A stretch of DNA of 25,079 nt from Sulfurimonas sp. (GTDB lineage Bacteria; Campylobacterota; Campylobacteria; Campylobacterales; Sulfurimonadaceae). A program made the translations under genes and the position numbers. The notes below the pieces were generated by a model. That model saw only the letters and a program-made list of their open reading frames with translations. It was not told the DNA's origin and ran no database searches. The stretch covers positions 1 through 25,079 of the forward strand of contig JALTUB010000034.1 of the NCBI GenBank assembly GCA_027047745.1, written 5' to 3'. Of this stretch, positions 6,683 through 16,094 are shown in pieces; position 1 is the first letter of the stretch; each line of letters begins with the position of its first letter.

Positions 6683-7945
6683 ATGATTAAAGTTGGAATA
6701 ATAGGTGTTGGAACAGTAGGCACAAGTGTAGCAGAGATACTTCGTGATAACGCTGATATGATTAGCGCTCGTGCTGGTGTTGATATAATTGTAAAGAGTG
6801 GCGTAGTTAGAAATCTTTCAAAGAAAAGAGGTCTTGACATCGCTTTTAGTGATAGCGTTGATGATATACTTGATGATGAAGAGATTGATATAGTTGTGGA
6901 GTTGATGGGTGGTGTTGAAGAACCATTTGAAGTTGTAAAAAAAGCACTTCACGCTGGTAAAGCAGTTGTAACTGCAAACAAAGCACTTCTTGCATATCAT
7001 CGTTATGAACTTCAAGCGATTGCAAAAGATATAGCCTTTGAGTATGAAGCCTCAGTTGCAGGTGGTATCCCAATCATTAATGCTCTTCGAGATGGCTTAT
7101 CGGCTAATCACATCGAGTCAATAATGGGTATCATGAACGGAACTTGTAACTATATGATGACACAGATGACAAATGATGGTGTTGCCTATGATGCGATATT
7201 AAAAGAGTCTCAAGAGTTGGGTTATGCTGAAGCTGACCCATCTTTTGATGTTGGTGGATTTGACGCAGCTCATAAACTTCTCATCTTAGCTTCTATCGCT
7301 TATGGCATAGATGCAAAACCTGAGGATATTCTCATCGAGGGCATCCAAAATGTTACTCAGGAGGATATATCTTTTGCTAAAGAGTTCGGATACGCTATCA
7401 AACTTTTAGGTATCGCAAAAAAAGATGCAAATGAAGTTGAGTTAAGAGTTCATGCATGTTTGATAAGCCAAGATGAGATGATAGCTAAGATTGATGGTGT
7501 TATGAATGGTATCTCTGTTATTGGTGATAAAGTTGGAGAAACACTCTACTATGGTCCTGGTGCTGGTGGCGATGCAACTGCATCGGCAGTAGTTGCAAAT
7601 ATCATAGACATAGCAAGAAGTGGAAAATCTGCTCCAATGCTTGGGTTTAATAGACCTATGGAGGGTGATAAACTAACTCTTAAACCGACTGCAAATATAG
7701 AATCAAAATACTATCTAAGAGTGAGCGTAACAGATAAAGCTGGTGTTCTAGCGAGTATAACTAAGATATTTGAGTCTCATAATATCTCAGTAGAGACCAT
7801 GTTACAGCGTTCATCTGACAATGAGAGTGCAAATCTTCTTATCTCAACACATATAGCTTATGAGAGAGATATTCAAGCGATGATAGATGAGCTTGAAGCA
7901 CTTGATTTTGTGAATGCTAGACCTGTTATGATTAGGATAGTGTAG
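6683..7945 (+). CDS. hom: Homoserine dehydrogenase with C-terminal ACT domain
   Basis: Reduces aspartate semialdehyde to homoserine, the branch towards threonine and methionine. Seen: N-terminal Rossmann motif GIIGVGTVGTS (residues 5-15), VVTANKALLA near 95-104, NGTCNYMMTQM near 152, and GYAEADPSFDVGGFDAAHK with catalytic D194 and K198. A C-terminal ACT domain (about 346-420, YYLRVSVTDKAGVLASI onwards) is the usual site of threonine feedback inhibition. The 420 residues are normal for the monofunctional form; no aspartokinase is fused. The ATG begins on the nucleotide after the preceding stop. Confidence 0.96.
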   Translation: MIKVGIIGVGTVGTSVAEILRDNADMISARAGVDIIVKSGVVRNLSKKRGLDIAFSDSVDDILDDEEIDIVVELMGGVEEPFEVVKKALHAGKAVVTANKALLAYHRYELQAIAKDIAFEYEASVAGGIPIINALRDGLSANHIESIMGIMNGTCNYMMTQMTNDGVAYDAILKESQELGYAEADPSFDVGGFDAAHKLLILASIAYGIDAKPEDILIEGIQNVTQEDISFAKEFGYAIKLLGIAKKDANEVELRVHACLISQDEMIAKIDGVMNGISVIGDKVGETLYYGPGAGGDATASAVVANIIDIARSGKSAPMLGFNRPMEGDKLTLKPTANIESKYYLRVSVTDKAGVLASITKIFESHNISVETMLQRSSDNESANLLISTHIAYERDIQAMIDELEALDFVNARPVMIRIV

Positions 7946-7950
7946 ATTAA

Positions 7951-8682
7951 GTGAAAATCTTAATAACTGGTGCAAGTTCAGGTATAGGTGCTGAATTTGC
8001 ACGACAATATGCAAGTTTAGATAATGAACTTGTTCTTCTTGCTCGTCGTGAGCAAAAACTCTTACTCCTTAAAGATGAATTACAAACGAGATGTAAAAGT
8101 ATTGTGATAGTTGTAGCCGATGTGACAGATTTTACACCTTTACAAGAGAAGATAGAGGGTATAGGTGAAGTTGATATGGTAGTGTTAAATGCAGGTATCT
8201 CTCTTGGACATGCGAAAAAACTTCCTACAATAGATGAGTTTAAAAATCTTTATGATGTAAATGTTCTGTCAAATCATGCAATTTTAGAGGTATTACTTCC
8301 AAAATTTCAAAAACAAAAATCAGGAAAAATAGTTTTTATCTCCTCTTTAGCTTCACTTTTTTCTATGCCAAGTTCAAAGGTTTATAGCTCATCAAAAAGA
8401 GCCTTAAATGCCTATGCAGAGGGTATAAGGTACAAGTACAACAAGTTTGGGATAAAAGTTATAACTATCTTGCCAGGTTTTATAAAGAGTGAATTGACAG
8501 ATAAAAATGAGTTTAACATGCCTTTTTTCTTGCAAACACATGAAGCTGTAGAAAGAATGATAAAGGCTATAAAAAGAGATAAAAGAGTGTATGCTTTTCC
8601 CTTTAGATTTTATTTAATCATTAGACTTTTAAACTTACTTCCAAACTTCTTAAGAGAGAAAATAATAAACTACATCAATTAG
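7951..8682 (+). CDS. Short-chain dehydrogenase/reductase (SDR), substrate unknown
   Basis: Classical NAD(P)-dependent SDR of 243 residues: TGASSGIG at residues 6-13, NAG at 80-82, the N-V pair near 104, S132, and Y145-SSS-K149 as catalytic residues, then PGF near 174. The R33/R34 pair after strand 2 favours NADPH. The last 45 residues are hydrophobic and basic (FPFRFYLIIRLLNLLP), suggesting membrane or lipid association. The GTG start at 7951 has only a weak ribosome binding site and lies 5 nt after hom. Substrate cannot be told; fatty-acyl or retinol-type reductases have similar tails. Confidence 0.88.
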   Translation: MKILITGASSGIGAEFARQYASLDNELVLLARREQKLLLLKDELQTRCKSIVIVVADVTDFTPLQEKIEGIGEVDMVVLNAGISLGHAKKLPTIDEFKNLYDVNVLSNHAILEVLLPKFQKQKSGKIVFISSLASLFSMPSSKVYSSSKRALNAYAEGIRYKYNKFGIKVITILPGFIKSELTDKNEFNMPFFLQTHEAVERMIKAIKRDKRVYAFPFRFYLIIRLLNLLPNFLREKIINYIN

Positions 8683-8697
8683 TTCTAGGATAATTTT

Positions 8698-10767
8698 ATG
8701 GAAAATATAGAAACGATAGATAGCGTATGTGCATATTGTGGTGTTGGTTGTGATATAGCAGCTCATGTAAACACTAAAGAGAACAAGATAAAGAAGATTT
8801 TTGCACATCCAGATGGTGTTGTTTCTCAGGGTAAGTTATGTGTTAAAGGTAAGTACGGATTTGATTTTGTGGATGCAAAAGAGAGACTTCGCATACCTCG
8901 CATAAGAAAAAGTTTTTTAGATAAAAATCCTGCCATAAAAAATGCTATATCTTCCAATCTAACAAGTTTAGACGATACTTGGTATGAAACAGATTTGGAC
9001 AGTGCTACAACTGCTGCTTCACTTAAACTAAAAGATATTCAAGAGAAGTATGGTAGAAAATCAGTCTGCTCTTTAGGTGGAGCTAGAAGTTCATGCGAAA
9101 GTGCTTTTTTCTTTCAAAAGTTTACACGCGAGACGCTAAACTCTCCACATGTTGATAATTGTGCGAGAGTTTGTCACTCTCCATCTTTAAAGGGGATGAG
9201 GATGACAATAGGTGAGGGAGCTGCGACAAATCCTTACAATGATATTTATAACTCTGAGTTTATGATTGTTTTTGGCTCAAATACAACAGAAGCTCACCCG
9301 ATAATTGCCAATCGTATCTTAGATGTAGCGCGTGAAAATGACAATCTTGCAGTTTTTGATGTAAGAGAGATAAAACTTCACCGTTTTTCAAAGTATAAGG
9401 CTATCATCCCTCATGAAGCAAATCTTTTAGTTTTAAATATGTTAGCTTTCGTCATTATAGATGAAGAGCTTTATGATGATGCTTTTTTAGAAGATAGAAC
9501 TAAAGGTTTTCTTGATTTTAAAGCGAATATCTTAGATGACCCATACGCAAATCCTAAATATTTTGAAAATATAGAGGGGTATGAGTATCTAAGTAAGATG
9601 ATTCCAAAAATCGCACGAGAATATGCTCTGAAAAAGTCAATGATATTTTGGGGACTTGGAATCACAGAACACACAGATGGTTCTTATGCAGTTATGGCTA
9701 TAACACATCTTGCTCTCATGACAGGAAATATAGGAAAACCAGGGGCAGGGCTTATGCCTCTTCGTGGGCAAACAAATGTGCAAGGTGTCTGTGATATGGG
9801 GATGTTGCCTTATTATGCACCTGATTATCAAACACCAAAAGAGATAGGGCTTATGACTCCACAGCTTGTTGATGGTATGATAGATGGAAGCATAAAAGCT
9901 GTTCTGAATATCGGTGAAGATTTAACGCATATTCATCCAAATCTAAATAAAATAGACACTGCCTTTAATAACTTAGAACTTATCTTTGTTCAAGAGTTGT
10001 TCATGACAGATATAGCTCATCGTGCCGACATAGTTGTTGGTGTCAAGTCAGCTTATGAAAAAACAGGTGTATATATAAATGCTATGAGAAGACTGCATCT
10101 ATCGCAACCTTTAGTTAAGTCTGATTTGCCAGATGATTGGGAAGTTATAAAACAACTTGACAATAAAATGGGTGGAGATTCTTCGTATGAAAGCTCAAAA
10201 GATGTTTGGGATGAAGTTAGAGAAGTAGCATATAGACGATTTAGTGGTGCTTCTTATGTGAGACTTCAAAAGCATAGAAAAAGAGGTCTGCAATGGCCTG
10301 TTCATGCTGAAGATACACCAATCCTTCATCAGTTGGATTTTAGAACAGAAGATGGCTTAGGCTCGTTTCATTATCAAGCATATAAACTGCGTGGAATGGT
10401 TAAAGAGATAACTAACAAAGCACTAACAGGTTATTATCTAACTACTGGTAGAGCTTTGCAACATTACAATAACTCTGCCCAAACAAAATATACACAAAGC
10501 CTCAACAAACGCTATGCTGAGGATGTTTTGCTTGTTCATGAAGATGATGCAAAAGATTTTACAAGTGATAAAGTAATACTTAAAACAGAGTATGGACAAA
10601 CAAACCCGATAACAATAAAGCTAACAGATAAAGTCCAACCAAAGACTCTTTTTGCAACATTTCATTATGCTGATACAAAGTTAAACAATATCTTTGGTGA
10701 TAAGAGTGATGAACTTATCATGACAGCTGCGTTTAAGTCCATAAAAGTGAATGTAATCAATTGTTAA
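8698..10767 (+). CDS. Molybdopterin formate dehydrogenase catalytic subunit, stand-alone, cysteine type
   Basis: A 689-residue molybdenum or tungsten bis-MGD enzyme of the FdhF type. Seen: a [4Fe-4S] motif C11-x2-C14-x3-C18-x29-C48, the active-site segment CARVCH with C159 and H160 (cysteine, codon TGT, where E. coli Fdh-H has selenocysteine), and RGQTNVQGVCDMG with R356, the third residue of the formate site. The C-terminal MGD-binding domain has GYYLTTGRALQHYN. There is no Tat signal and no N-terminal NuoG-like extension, so it is cytosolic. Neither a beta nor a cytochrome subunit nor FdhD is next to it; flanking genes are an SDR, yraN and an aldehyde dehydrogenase. Electron partner unknown. 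AGGA precedes the ATG. A related assimilatory-nitrate-reductase role is less likely because of the RGQ-NVQG motif. Confidence 0.85.
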   Translation: MENIETIDSVCAYCGVGCDIAAHVNTKENKIKKIFAHPDGVVSQGKLCVKGKYGFDFVDAKERLRIPRIRKSFLDKNPAIKNAISSNLTSLDDTWYETDLDSATTAASLKLKDIQEKYGRKSVCSLGGARSSCESAFFFQKFTRETLNSPHVDNCARVCHSPSLKGMRMTIGEGAATNPYNDIYNSEFMIVFGSNTTEAHPIIANRILDVARENDNLAVFDVREIKLHRFSKYKAIIPHEANLLVLNMLAFVIIDEELYDDAFLEDRTKGFLDFKANILDDPYANPKYFENIEGYEYLSKMIPKIAREYALKKSMIFWGLGITEHTDGSYAVMAITHLALMTGNIGKPGAGLMPLRGQTNVQGVCDMGMLPYYAPDYQTPKEIGLMTPQLVDGMIDGSIKAVLNIGEDLTHIHPNLNKIDTAFNNLELIFVQELFMTDIAHRADIVVGVKSAYEKTGVYINAMRRLHLSQPLVKSDLPDDWEVIKQLDNKMGGDSSYESSKDVWDEVREVAYRRFSGASYVRLQKHRKRGLQWPVHAEDTPILHQLDFRTEDGLGSFHYQAYKLRGMVKEITNKALTGYYLTTGRALQHYNNSAQTKYTQSLNKRYAEDVLLVHEDDAKDFTSDKVILKTEYGQTNPITIKLTDKVQPKTLFATFHYADTKLNNIFGDKSDELIMTAAFKSIKVNVINC

Positions 10768-11097
10768 ATGAGTAGAGCAAAGGGTAATCTTGCAGAAGAT
10801 AAAGCTGTAGAATTTTTACAATCAAAAGGTTATTATATACTAGAGAGAAACTTTTACTCTCGTTTTGGAGAGATAGATATTATAGCAAGTAAAGATGATG
10901 CCTTGCATTTTGTAGAAGTAAAAAGTGGTGTTGATTATGAGAGTGCTGTGCAGAATATAACGAAGCAAAAACTATCACGACTTATAAGAACAGGTCATGT
11001 ATATTTGAAAAGAAATAAGTTAAATGTGGATTATATGTATGATGGCGTAATTGTAACACCTAAAGATATTGAGTTAATAGAAAATATAACTATGTAA
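10768..11097 (+). CDS. yraN: YraN / UPF0102 family endonuclease-like protein
   Basis: A 109-residue member of the restriction-endonuclease-like fold family UPF0102. Seen: AEDKAVEFL early, then the core GEIDIIA with E35 and D37 and FVEVKS with E50 and K52, the D-ExK metal-binding pattern. The function is not settled; relatives are tied to Holliday-junction or DNA-uptake processing. The ATG abuts the stop of the formate dehydrogenase gene with no spacing, a coupling that is probably architectural rather than functional. Confidence 0.9.
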   Translation: MSRAKGNLAEDKAVEFLQSKGYYILERNFYSRFGEIDIIASKDDALHFVEVKSGVDYESAVQNITKQKLSRLIRTGHVYLKRNKLNVDYMYDGVIVTPKDIELIENITM

Positions 11098-11107
11098 AGG
11101 ATTTTAT

Positions 11108-12523
11108 ATGCAAGCGAAGATTTTTTTTGGTTCAAAAGAAGTTATAAGAGAAGAGATGAGTAAGAGATTTTCTCCTTTTAATGGTGATGTTGTGTCTCTA
11201 GCTCCTATATGTCATGAAGATGATGCAAGAAAGGCATTAAAAATTGCAGAGAGTGCGAGTAAAGATGCTAAACGCTCAACACTTTCTCAGCGTTGTTCTT
11301 GGCTTTTAGATGTAGCTTCAAAACTTCAAGAACAAAAAGAAGATATGGCAAAAACGATTACTGATGAAGTTGGAAAACCTATATCTTTTGCCCGTGTTGA
11401 AGTTGATAGATGTATCGAGACCTTAACCCTCTCAGCAGAAACTATGCGAACAATGCATGGCGAAACGATTAATACAGACGCAATGCCTAGTGGAAAAAAG
11501 AGTATAAGCTTTTTTCGTCGTGAAGCAGTTGGCGTTGTTGTAGCCATTACCCCTTTTAATTTTCCTCTAAATCTTGTAGCTCATAAACTTGCTCCTGCTC
11601 TTGTAGCTGGAAATGCTGTAGTTTTAAAACCGACTCCTGAAGCTCCCTTGACTGCTTATAAGTTCGCAAAACTTTTTATAGAGAGTGAATATGCTATAAA
11701 AGATGCTCTAAGCCTTGTTTATGGAGATGCAGAGGTTGGAAGTGCTTTAATCACAAGTGACATCCCGAGAGTTGTAAGTTTTACAGGTTCAGTACCCGTT
11801 GGAAATATCATTACAAAAAATGCAGGTATAAAAAAAGTAGCCTTAGAGCTTGGTGGAAATGCAGCAACATTTGTGGAAAAATCGGCAGATTTAGCACTTG
11901 CAGCCAGTAGATGTACTCTTGGTGCTTTTGTAAACTCTGGACAGGTTTGTATATCTTTGCAACGCATCTATGTTCAAGCAGAAGTGTATGACGAATTTGC
12001 TCAACTAATGGCACAAGAGACAAAAAAGCTAAAAGTTGGCTCTCCTTATGAGTATGACACTTTTATGGGACCTTTGATAGATGATGAAGCATCACAGCGT
12101 GCTATGAATTGGGTACAGAGTGCGATAGAAGAGGGTGCAACGCCACTATTTCCTCCTCATAGAGAGGGAAGAATGTTTTTTCCTTGTGTGATGGCAAATG
12201 TGACTGATGATATGGCGATAGTTTGTGAAGAAGTTTTTGCACCTATAGTCTCTTTGGTAAAAGTAGATAGTTTTGATGAAGCAGTTACAAAAATGAACAG
12301 TTCACCCTATGGACTACAGTTTTCTGTTTTTACCAATGACTTAAGCATAACAAATCGTGCCATAGATGAACTAGATGCAGGTGGAATAGTTATAAATGAT
12401 ATGCCAACATTGCGTTTTGATATTCAGCCTTATGGTGGGATTAAACTAAGTGGTGTAGGACGAGAGGGTCCTCGTTTTGCTATTGAAGAGATGACAGAGA
12501 TAAAAAGCATTGTCATCTGTTAA
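11108..12523 (+). CDS. NAD(P)-dependent aldehyde dehydrogenase
   Basis: A 471-residue ALDH-superfamily protein. Catalytic residues are present: N151 in PFNFPLN, E247 in ALELGGN, and nucleophile C281 in NSGQVC; the later EEVFAPIV motif is also intact. The overall style resembles lactaldehyde or non-phosphorylating glyceraldehyde-phosphate dehydrogenases, in particular the form with an FFRREAVGVV segment, but the substrate cannot be read. An AAAGG Shine-Dalgarno lies about 8 nt before the ATG. The 3' end overlaps the DUF523 gene by 14 nt. Placement downstream of a formate dehydrogenase could suggest a shared role in small-carbon oxidation, which is inference only. Confidence 0.88.
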   Translation: MQAKIFFGSKEVIREEMSKRFSPFNGDVVSLAPICHEDDARKALKIAESASKDAKRSTLSQRCSWLLDVASKLQEQKEDMAKTITDEVGKPISFARVEVDRCIETLTLSAETMRTMHGETINTDAMPSGKKSISFFRREAVGVVVAITPFNFPLNLVAHKLAPALVAGNAVVLKPTPEAPLTAYKFAKLFIESEYAIKDALSLVYGDAEVGSALITSDIPRVVSFTGSVPVGNIITKNAGIKKVALELGGNAATFVEKSADLALAASRCTLGAFVNSGQVCISLQRIYVQAEVYDEFAQLMAQETKKLKVGSPYEYDTFMGPLIDDEASQRAMNWVQSAIEEGATPLFPPHREGRMFFPCVMANVTDDMAIVCEEVFAPIVSLVKVDSFDEAVTKMNSSPYGLQFSVFTNDLSITNRAIDELDAGGIVINDMPTLRFDIQPYGGIKLSGVGREGPRFAIEEMTEIKSIVIC

Positions 12524-12965
12524 GAAAAAAGTAATTATTTCTGCTTGTTTACTAGGTGAGTATTGTCGTTATGATGGAAAAACAAAAAAGTATGCGTCTA
12601 TTTTGGAGCATTATAAAGAGTGGGAGATTATCCCCTTCTGTCCTGAAGCTCCTGTTTTTGGTACACCAAGAGAACGCATAAGTGTTGTGGAAGTAAATGG
12701 TAAAAAAAAGATTTTTACTGATGAAACCAACAGAGATGTAACAAAACTTTTAAGTGATGAAATCAATAGTTTTATTGAACAAAACGAAGAGGTAGATGCT
12801 ATTGTCCTCAAATCAAAATCGCCCTCATGTGGATATAAAACTACACCTGTTTTAAACTCAAAAAAAGAGATACTTGGATATGAAAGTGGGATTGCTGCAG
12901 ATATTTTTCAAACTCATTATAAGAGCATAAAAATAAAGGATGAGCTAAATTTTAGTGAATTTTAG
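12510..12965 (+). CDS. DUF523 family protein
   Basis: A 151-residue protein matching the DUF523 pattern: SACLLGEYCRYDGK (residues 11-24, with C13 and C19), FCPEAPVFGTPRERI, and KSKSPSCGYK (C near 107). The conserved cysteines hint at metal or cluster binding, but no activity is established. The start must be the TTG at 12510, since no ATG or GTG lies before the conserved CLLG; this puts it 14 nt inside the aldehyde dehydrogenase gene. Sometimes found fused to DUF1722; here it is stand-alone. Confidence 0.85.
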   Translation: MSSVKKKVIISACLLGEYCRYDGKTKKYASILEHYKEWEIIPFCPEAPVFGTPRERISVVEVNGKKKIFTDETNRDVTKLLSDEINSFIEQNEEVDAIVLKSKSPSCGYKTTPVLNSKKEILGYESGIAADIFQTHYKSIKIKDELNFSEF

Positions 12966-12966
12966 G

Positions 12967-12972
12967 TATAAT
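12967..12972 (+). promoter_or_regulatory. Candidate -10 box for alaS
   Basis: TATAAT just after the DUF523 stop (TTTAGGTATAAT), 30 nt before the alaS ATG at 13002. A weak AAGAGA Shine-Dalgarno follows at about 12989. No -35 is clear. Confidence 0.6.
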
Positions 12973-13001
12973 TTTTTAATTTTACAATAAGAGATATAAA
13001 C

Positions 13002-15551
13002 ATGAATATTAGAGAAGAATATTTAAAATTTTTTGAATCAAAACAACACAAAAGAGTCCCATCTTCAGCCTTAGTGCCTGATGATGCTTCGCTACTTTTT
13101 AACAATGCTGGAATGGTGCCGTTTAAGTCTATATTTACAGGTGAAATCCCAGCTCCATCAAACCCTCGTGCTACTTCATGTCAGACTTGTATTCGTGCAG
13201 GTGGAAAACACAATGACCTTGAAAATGTTGGACATACTGCAAGACATCATACCTTTTTTGAAATGATGGGGAACTTTAGTTTTGGTGACTACTTCAAAGA
13301 AGAGGCGATTGGCTTTGCGTGGGAGTTTATCACTGAGGTTATAAAACTTGATGTAGATAAGCTTTGGGTAACGGTTCATGATAGTGATGATGAAGCAGAA
13401 CTTATATGGCAAAAGCATATAGCAAAAGATAGGATTATGCGTCTTGGCGATGCTGATAACTTTTGGCAGATGGGTGAAACAGGACCTTGTGGACCATGCT
13501 CTGAGATTTTTTATGACCAAGGAGAAGAGTATTTTTCTGGAAGCGAAGATAAGATGGGTGGCGAAGGTGATAGATTTTTAGAGATTTGGAATCTTGTTTT
13601 TATGCAGTATGAGAGAGCTACAGACGGAACTATGACACCACTTCCAAAACCTTCTATTGATACTGGAATGGGGCTTGAGAGAGTTGTTGCCATAAAAGAG
13701 GGTAAACTTTCAAACTACGGTTCATCCCTTTTTATGCCGATAATTAACAGAGTCCAAGAGCTAATCAACAAAGAGTATAAGTATGAAACAGGTGCATCTT
13801 ATAGAGTTATAGCCGACCACATCAGAACAGCAGTTTTTTTACTATCTCAAGGAACAAACTTTTCAAATGAGGGTCGTGGTTATGTACTTCGTCGTATCTT
13901 GCGTCGTGCTGTTCGTCATGGTTACTTACTTGGATTTCGTTCTCCTTTTATGTTTAAACTTGTTGATGTTGTTGTTAATATCATGGGTGGAGAGTATGAA
14001 TATCTATCTCAAAAGTCTGATGCTGTAAAAGAGCAGATAGAGTTAGAAGAGGCAAGATTCTTCAAAACTATAGAATCAGGAATAGCACTATTTAATGAAG
14101 AGTTAAAAACTACAAAAAAAGTATTTTCAGGTGAGGTTGCTTTTAAACTTTATGATACTTTTGGTTTTCCTATTGATTTGACAGAAGATATGCTAAAAGA
14201 GAAAAACTTAGAGCTTGATATGGGTACTTTTGAATCACTTATGCTAGAGCAGAGAACTCGTGCTAAAGCTGCTTGGAAAGGTAGTGGAGATGAGGCTGTT
14301 CAAGGCGATTTTAAAGCTCTTTTAGAAGAGTTTGGTGAGAACACTTTTGTAGGTTATGACTTTATTAGTCACTCTGGTGAAGTATTGGCACTTTTGGATA
14401 AAAATTTTAAAAGAGTAAAAGCTCTAAAAGCTGGTAGTAAAGGTTGGGTATATCTGGATATTACACCTTTTTATGCTGAGAGTGGGGGACAAACTGGTGA
14501 TGAGGGAGAGTTAGAAAATTTTGCAAAAGTTTTAGATACAAAGAAATTTTTTGGACTTAATCTTTCTCAAGTTCAAACAACACAAACTTTAAGCGTTGGA
14601 AATCTTGTAGATTCTCTTGTAGATATTAGCCGTGGAGAGATTACAAAACACCACTCTGCTACTCACTTACTTCATGCAGTGCTGAGCGATGTTTTGGGTG
14701 ATCATATCTCACAAGCTGGTTCTTTAGTTGAAGTAACAAGATTGCGTTTTGACTTTTCACATCCAAAGGCGATAAGTCAGAGTGAACTTACAGAGATAGA
14801 GAGACGAGTAAACTACGAGATTATGAGAGGGATAGCCGCAAAAACAGAAGTTTTAGCCATAGATGAAGCTAAAAAGTCTGGAGCAAAATCACAATTTGGT
14901 GAAAAATATGGCGATGAAGTCCGTGTTGTTAGTTTTGGAGATGCAAGTATAGAGTTTTGTGGTGGTGTTCATGTGAAAAATACAGCAAATATCGGTTCAT
15001 TTATCATCACAAAAGAGTCAGGTGTTTCAGCTGGTGTGCGTCGCATTGAAGCTGTTTGTGGAAACTCTGCTTATAGATATTTTTCCCAGCAAAGAGAAGT
15101 TTTCCAAGAGATACAAAACGAGGTTAAAAACCTTGATGCTTTATCTGGAATATCTCGTTTAAAATCAACTATCACTGAGTTAAAACTGGAGCTTAAAGAG
15201 GCACAAGAGTCATCAAAAGTAGAGATAAGTGCTGATGAGATAAATGGTGTTGCAGTTGTTGTTCAAGAGTACCCAAGTGGAGATATAAAAGAGAAGATAG
15301 ATGAACTTAAAAATCAAAATGAGAAACTTTGTGTAATGCTTTTTCAAGTAAAAGGAGAGAAAGTTCTTATCGCTGCTGGGGTCAAGGATGCAAACGCTAA
15401 AGCTGGTGATTGGATTAAAAAAATCGCACCTATTTTAGGTGGTGGTGGAGGTGGTCGCCCAGACTTCGCTCAAGCTGGTGGAAAAGATGCTACAAAACTT
15501 CCAGAAGCTAAAACAGAGGCTTTAGAATATATCAAAGAGGCACTAAAATAA
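13002..15551 (+). CDS. alaS: Alanine--tRNA ligase
   Basis: Charges tRNA-Ala with alanine and edits mischarged Ser and Gly. The 849 residues carry the class II catalytic core (FFESKQHKRVPSSALVP, RHHTFFEMMGNFSFGDYFK, GPCGPCSEIFYD, GMGLERV, GRGYVLRRILRRAVRHG), the editing domain with the zinc site H551-x3-H555 and C653-x3-H657, and the C-terminal C-Ala domain ending with a GGGGGG(R)PDFAQAGG glycine-rich segment. Length and motif order are standard. The next gene starts within the stop codon (TAATG). Confidence 0.98.
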   Translation: MNIREEYLKFFESKQHKRVPSSALVPDDASLLFNNAGMVPFKSIFTGEIPAPSNPRATSCQTCIRAGGKHNDLENVGHTARHHTFFEMMGNFSFGDYFKEEAIGFAWEFITEVIKLDVDKLWVTVHDSDDEAELIWQKHIAKDRIMRLGDADNFWQMGETGPCGPCSEIFYDQGEEYFSGSEDKMGGEGDRFLEIWNLVFMQYERATDGTMTPLPKPSIDTGMGLERVVAIKEGKLSNYGSSLFMPIINRVQELINKEYKYETGASYRVIADHIRTAVFLLSQGTNFSNEGRGYVLRRILRRAVRHGYLLGFRSPFMFKLVDVVVNIMGGEYEYLSQKSDAVKEQIELEEARFFKTIESGIALFNEELKTTKKVFSGEVAFKLYDTFGFPIDLTEDMLKEKNLELDMGTFESLMLEQRTRAKAAWKGSGDEAVQGDFKALLEEFGENTFVGYDFISHSGEVLALLDKNFKRVKALKAGSKGWVYLDITPFYAESGGQTGDEGELENFAKVLDTKKFFGLNLSQVQTTQTLSVGNLVDSLVDISRGEITKHHSATHLLHAVLSDVLGDHISQAGSLVEVTRLRFDFSHPKAISQSELTEIERRVNYEIMRGIAAKTEVLAIDEAKKSGAKSQFGEKYGDEVRVVSFGDASIEFCGGVHVKNTANIGSFIITKESGVSAGVRRIEAVCGNSAYRYFSQQREVFQEIQNEVKNLDALSGISRLKSTITELKLELKEAQESSKVEISADEINGVAVVVQEYPSGDIKEKIDELKNQNEKLCVMLFQVKGEKVLIAAGVKDANAKAGDWIKKIAPILGGGGGGRPDFAQAGGKDATKLPEAKTEALEYIKEALK

Positions 15552-16087
15552 TGAAAGAATTTATATACGAAATATTTGCAGATTATAGAGTACAGATAAT
15601 ATTTTTGCATGTTATAAGTGCAGTTATCTGGGTAGGGGGCATGGTGGCTATGCGTTTTGCAGCTCATAACTCCTTTGCCGAGATTGAGTCTCCTCTTCAT
15701 AGACTTGAGAGAGTTTCTCATGCTTTAAAAAGACTCTTTTGGATTGTCACACCATTTGTTGTTATTCTCATCATAACAGCTGTAATCATGGCAGTAGGTC
15801 TTGGTTTTCGTGAAGCTGCAGTTGATGCAAATCATAATGTGATAGATGAAAATGCCTTTTTTCTTTACAACCTTATTCATGCAAAAGAGGCTATTTGGAT
15901 GATAATGGCAGGAAATTTAGCTCTCATGATGTTTTTAAGAAGCAAAGCAGAGAAGTTACTTATAAAAGGTGATGCAACAGGTGCAAAAGCAAAACTTGGA
16001 CTAATTGGCAAGTATATGGTGCCATTAAATATAATCTTAGGAATAGTAGCAATTTATATTGGTGTATTTTTAAGAAGTTCTTACTAA
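15551..16087 (+). CDS. Four-helix membrane protein, CopD/HemJ-like
   Basis: A 178-residue integral membrane protein with spans at about 15-35, 60-85, 103-128 and 155-174. H20 in the first helix (FLHVISAVIWVGGM) and H110-AK in the third (LIHAKEAIWM) resemble the His and His/Lys positions of the HemJ/CopD membrane fold (HIxSVxxWxGG and the HxK segment), so it may bind heme. It is not the canonical protoporphyrinogen oxidase HemJ by length or N-terminus. The gene starts within the alaS stop codon and is followed by maf. Function unknown; the heme idea is inference. Confidence 0.7.
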   Translation: MKEFIYEIFADYRVQIIFLHVISAVIWVGGMVAMRFAAHNSFAEIESPLHRLERVSHALKRLFWIVTPFVVILIITAVIMAVGLGFREAAVDANHNVIDENAFFLYNLIHAKEAIWMIMAGNLALMMFLRSKAEKLLIKGDATGAKAKLGLIGKYMVPLNIILGIVAIYIGVFLRSSY

Positions 16088-16094
16088 GAATTTC

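Noticed and set aside
9163..9177. Selenocysteine at the formate dehydrogenase active site
   Set aside because: The active-site codon at 9172-9174 is TGT (Cys), not TGA, and no SECIS-like hairpin is needed.
13176..13520. 114-residue opposite-strand open frame inside alaS
   Set aside because: The alaS frame is fully conserved here; the reverse frame has no recognisable protein features.
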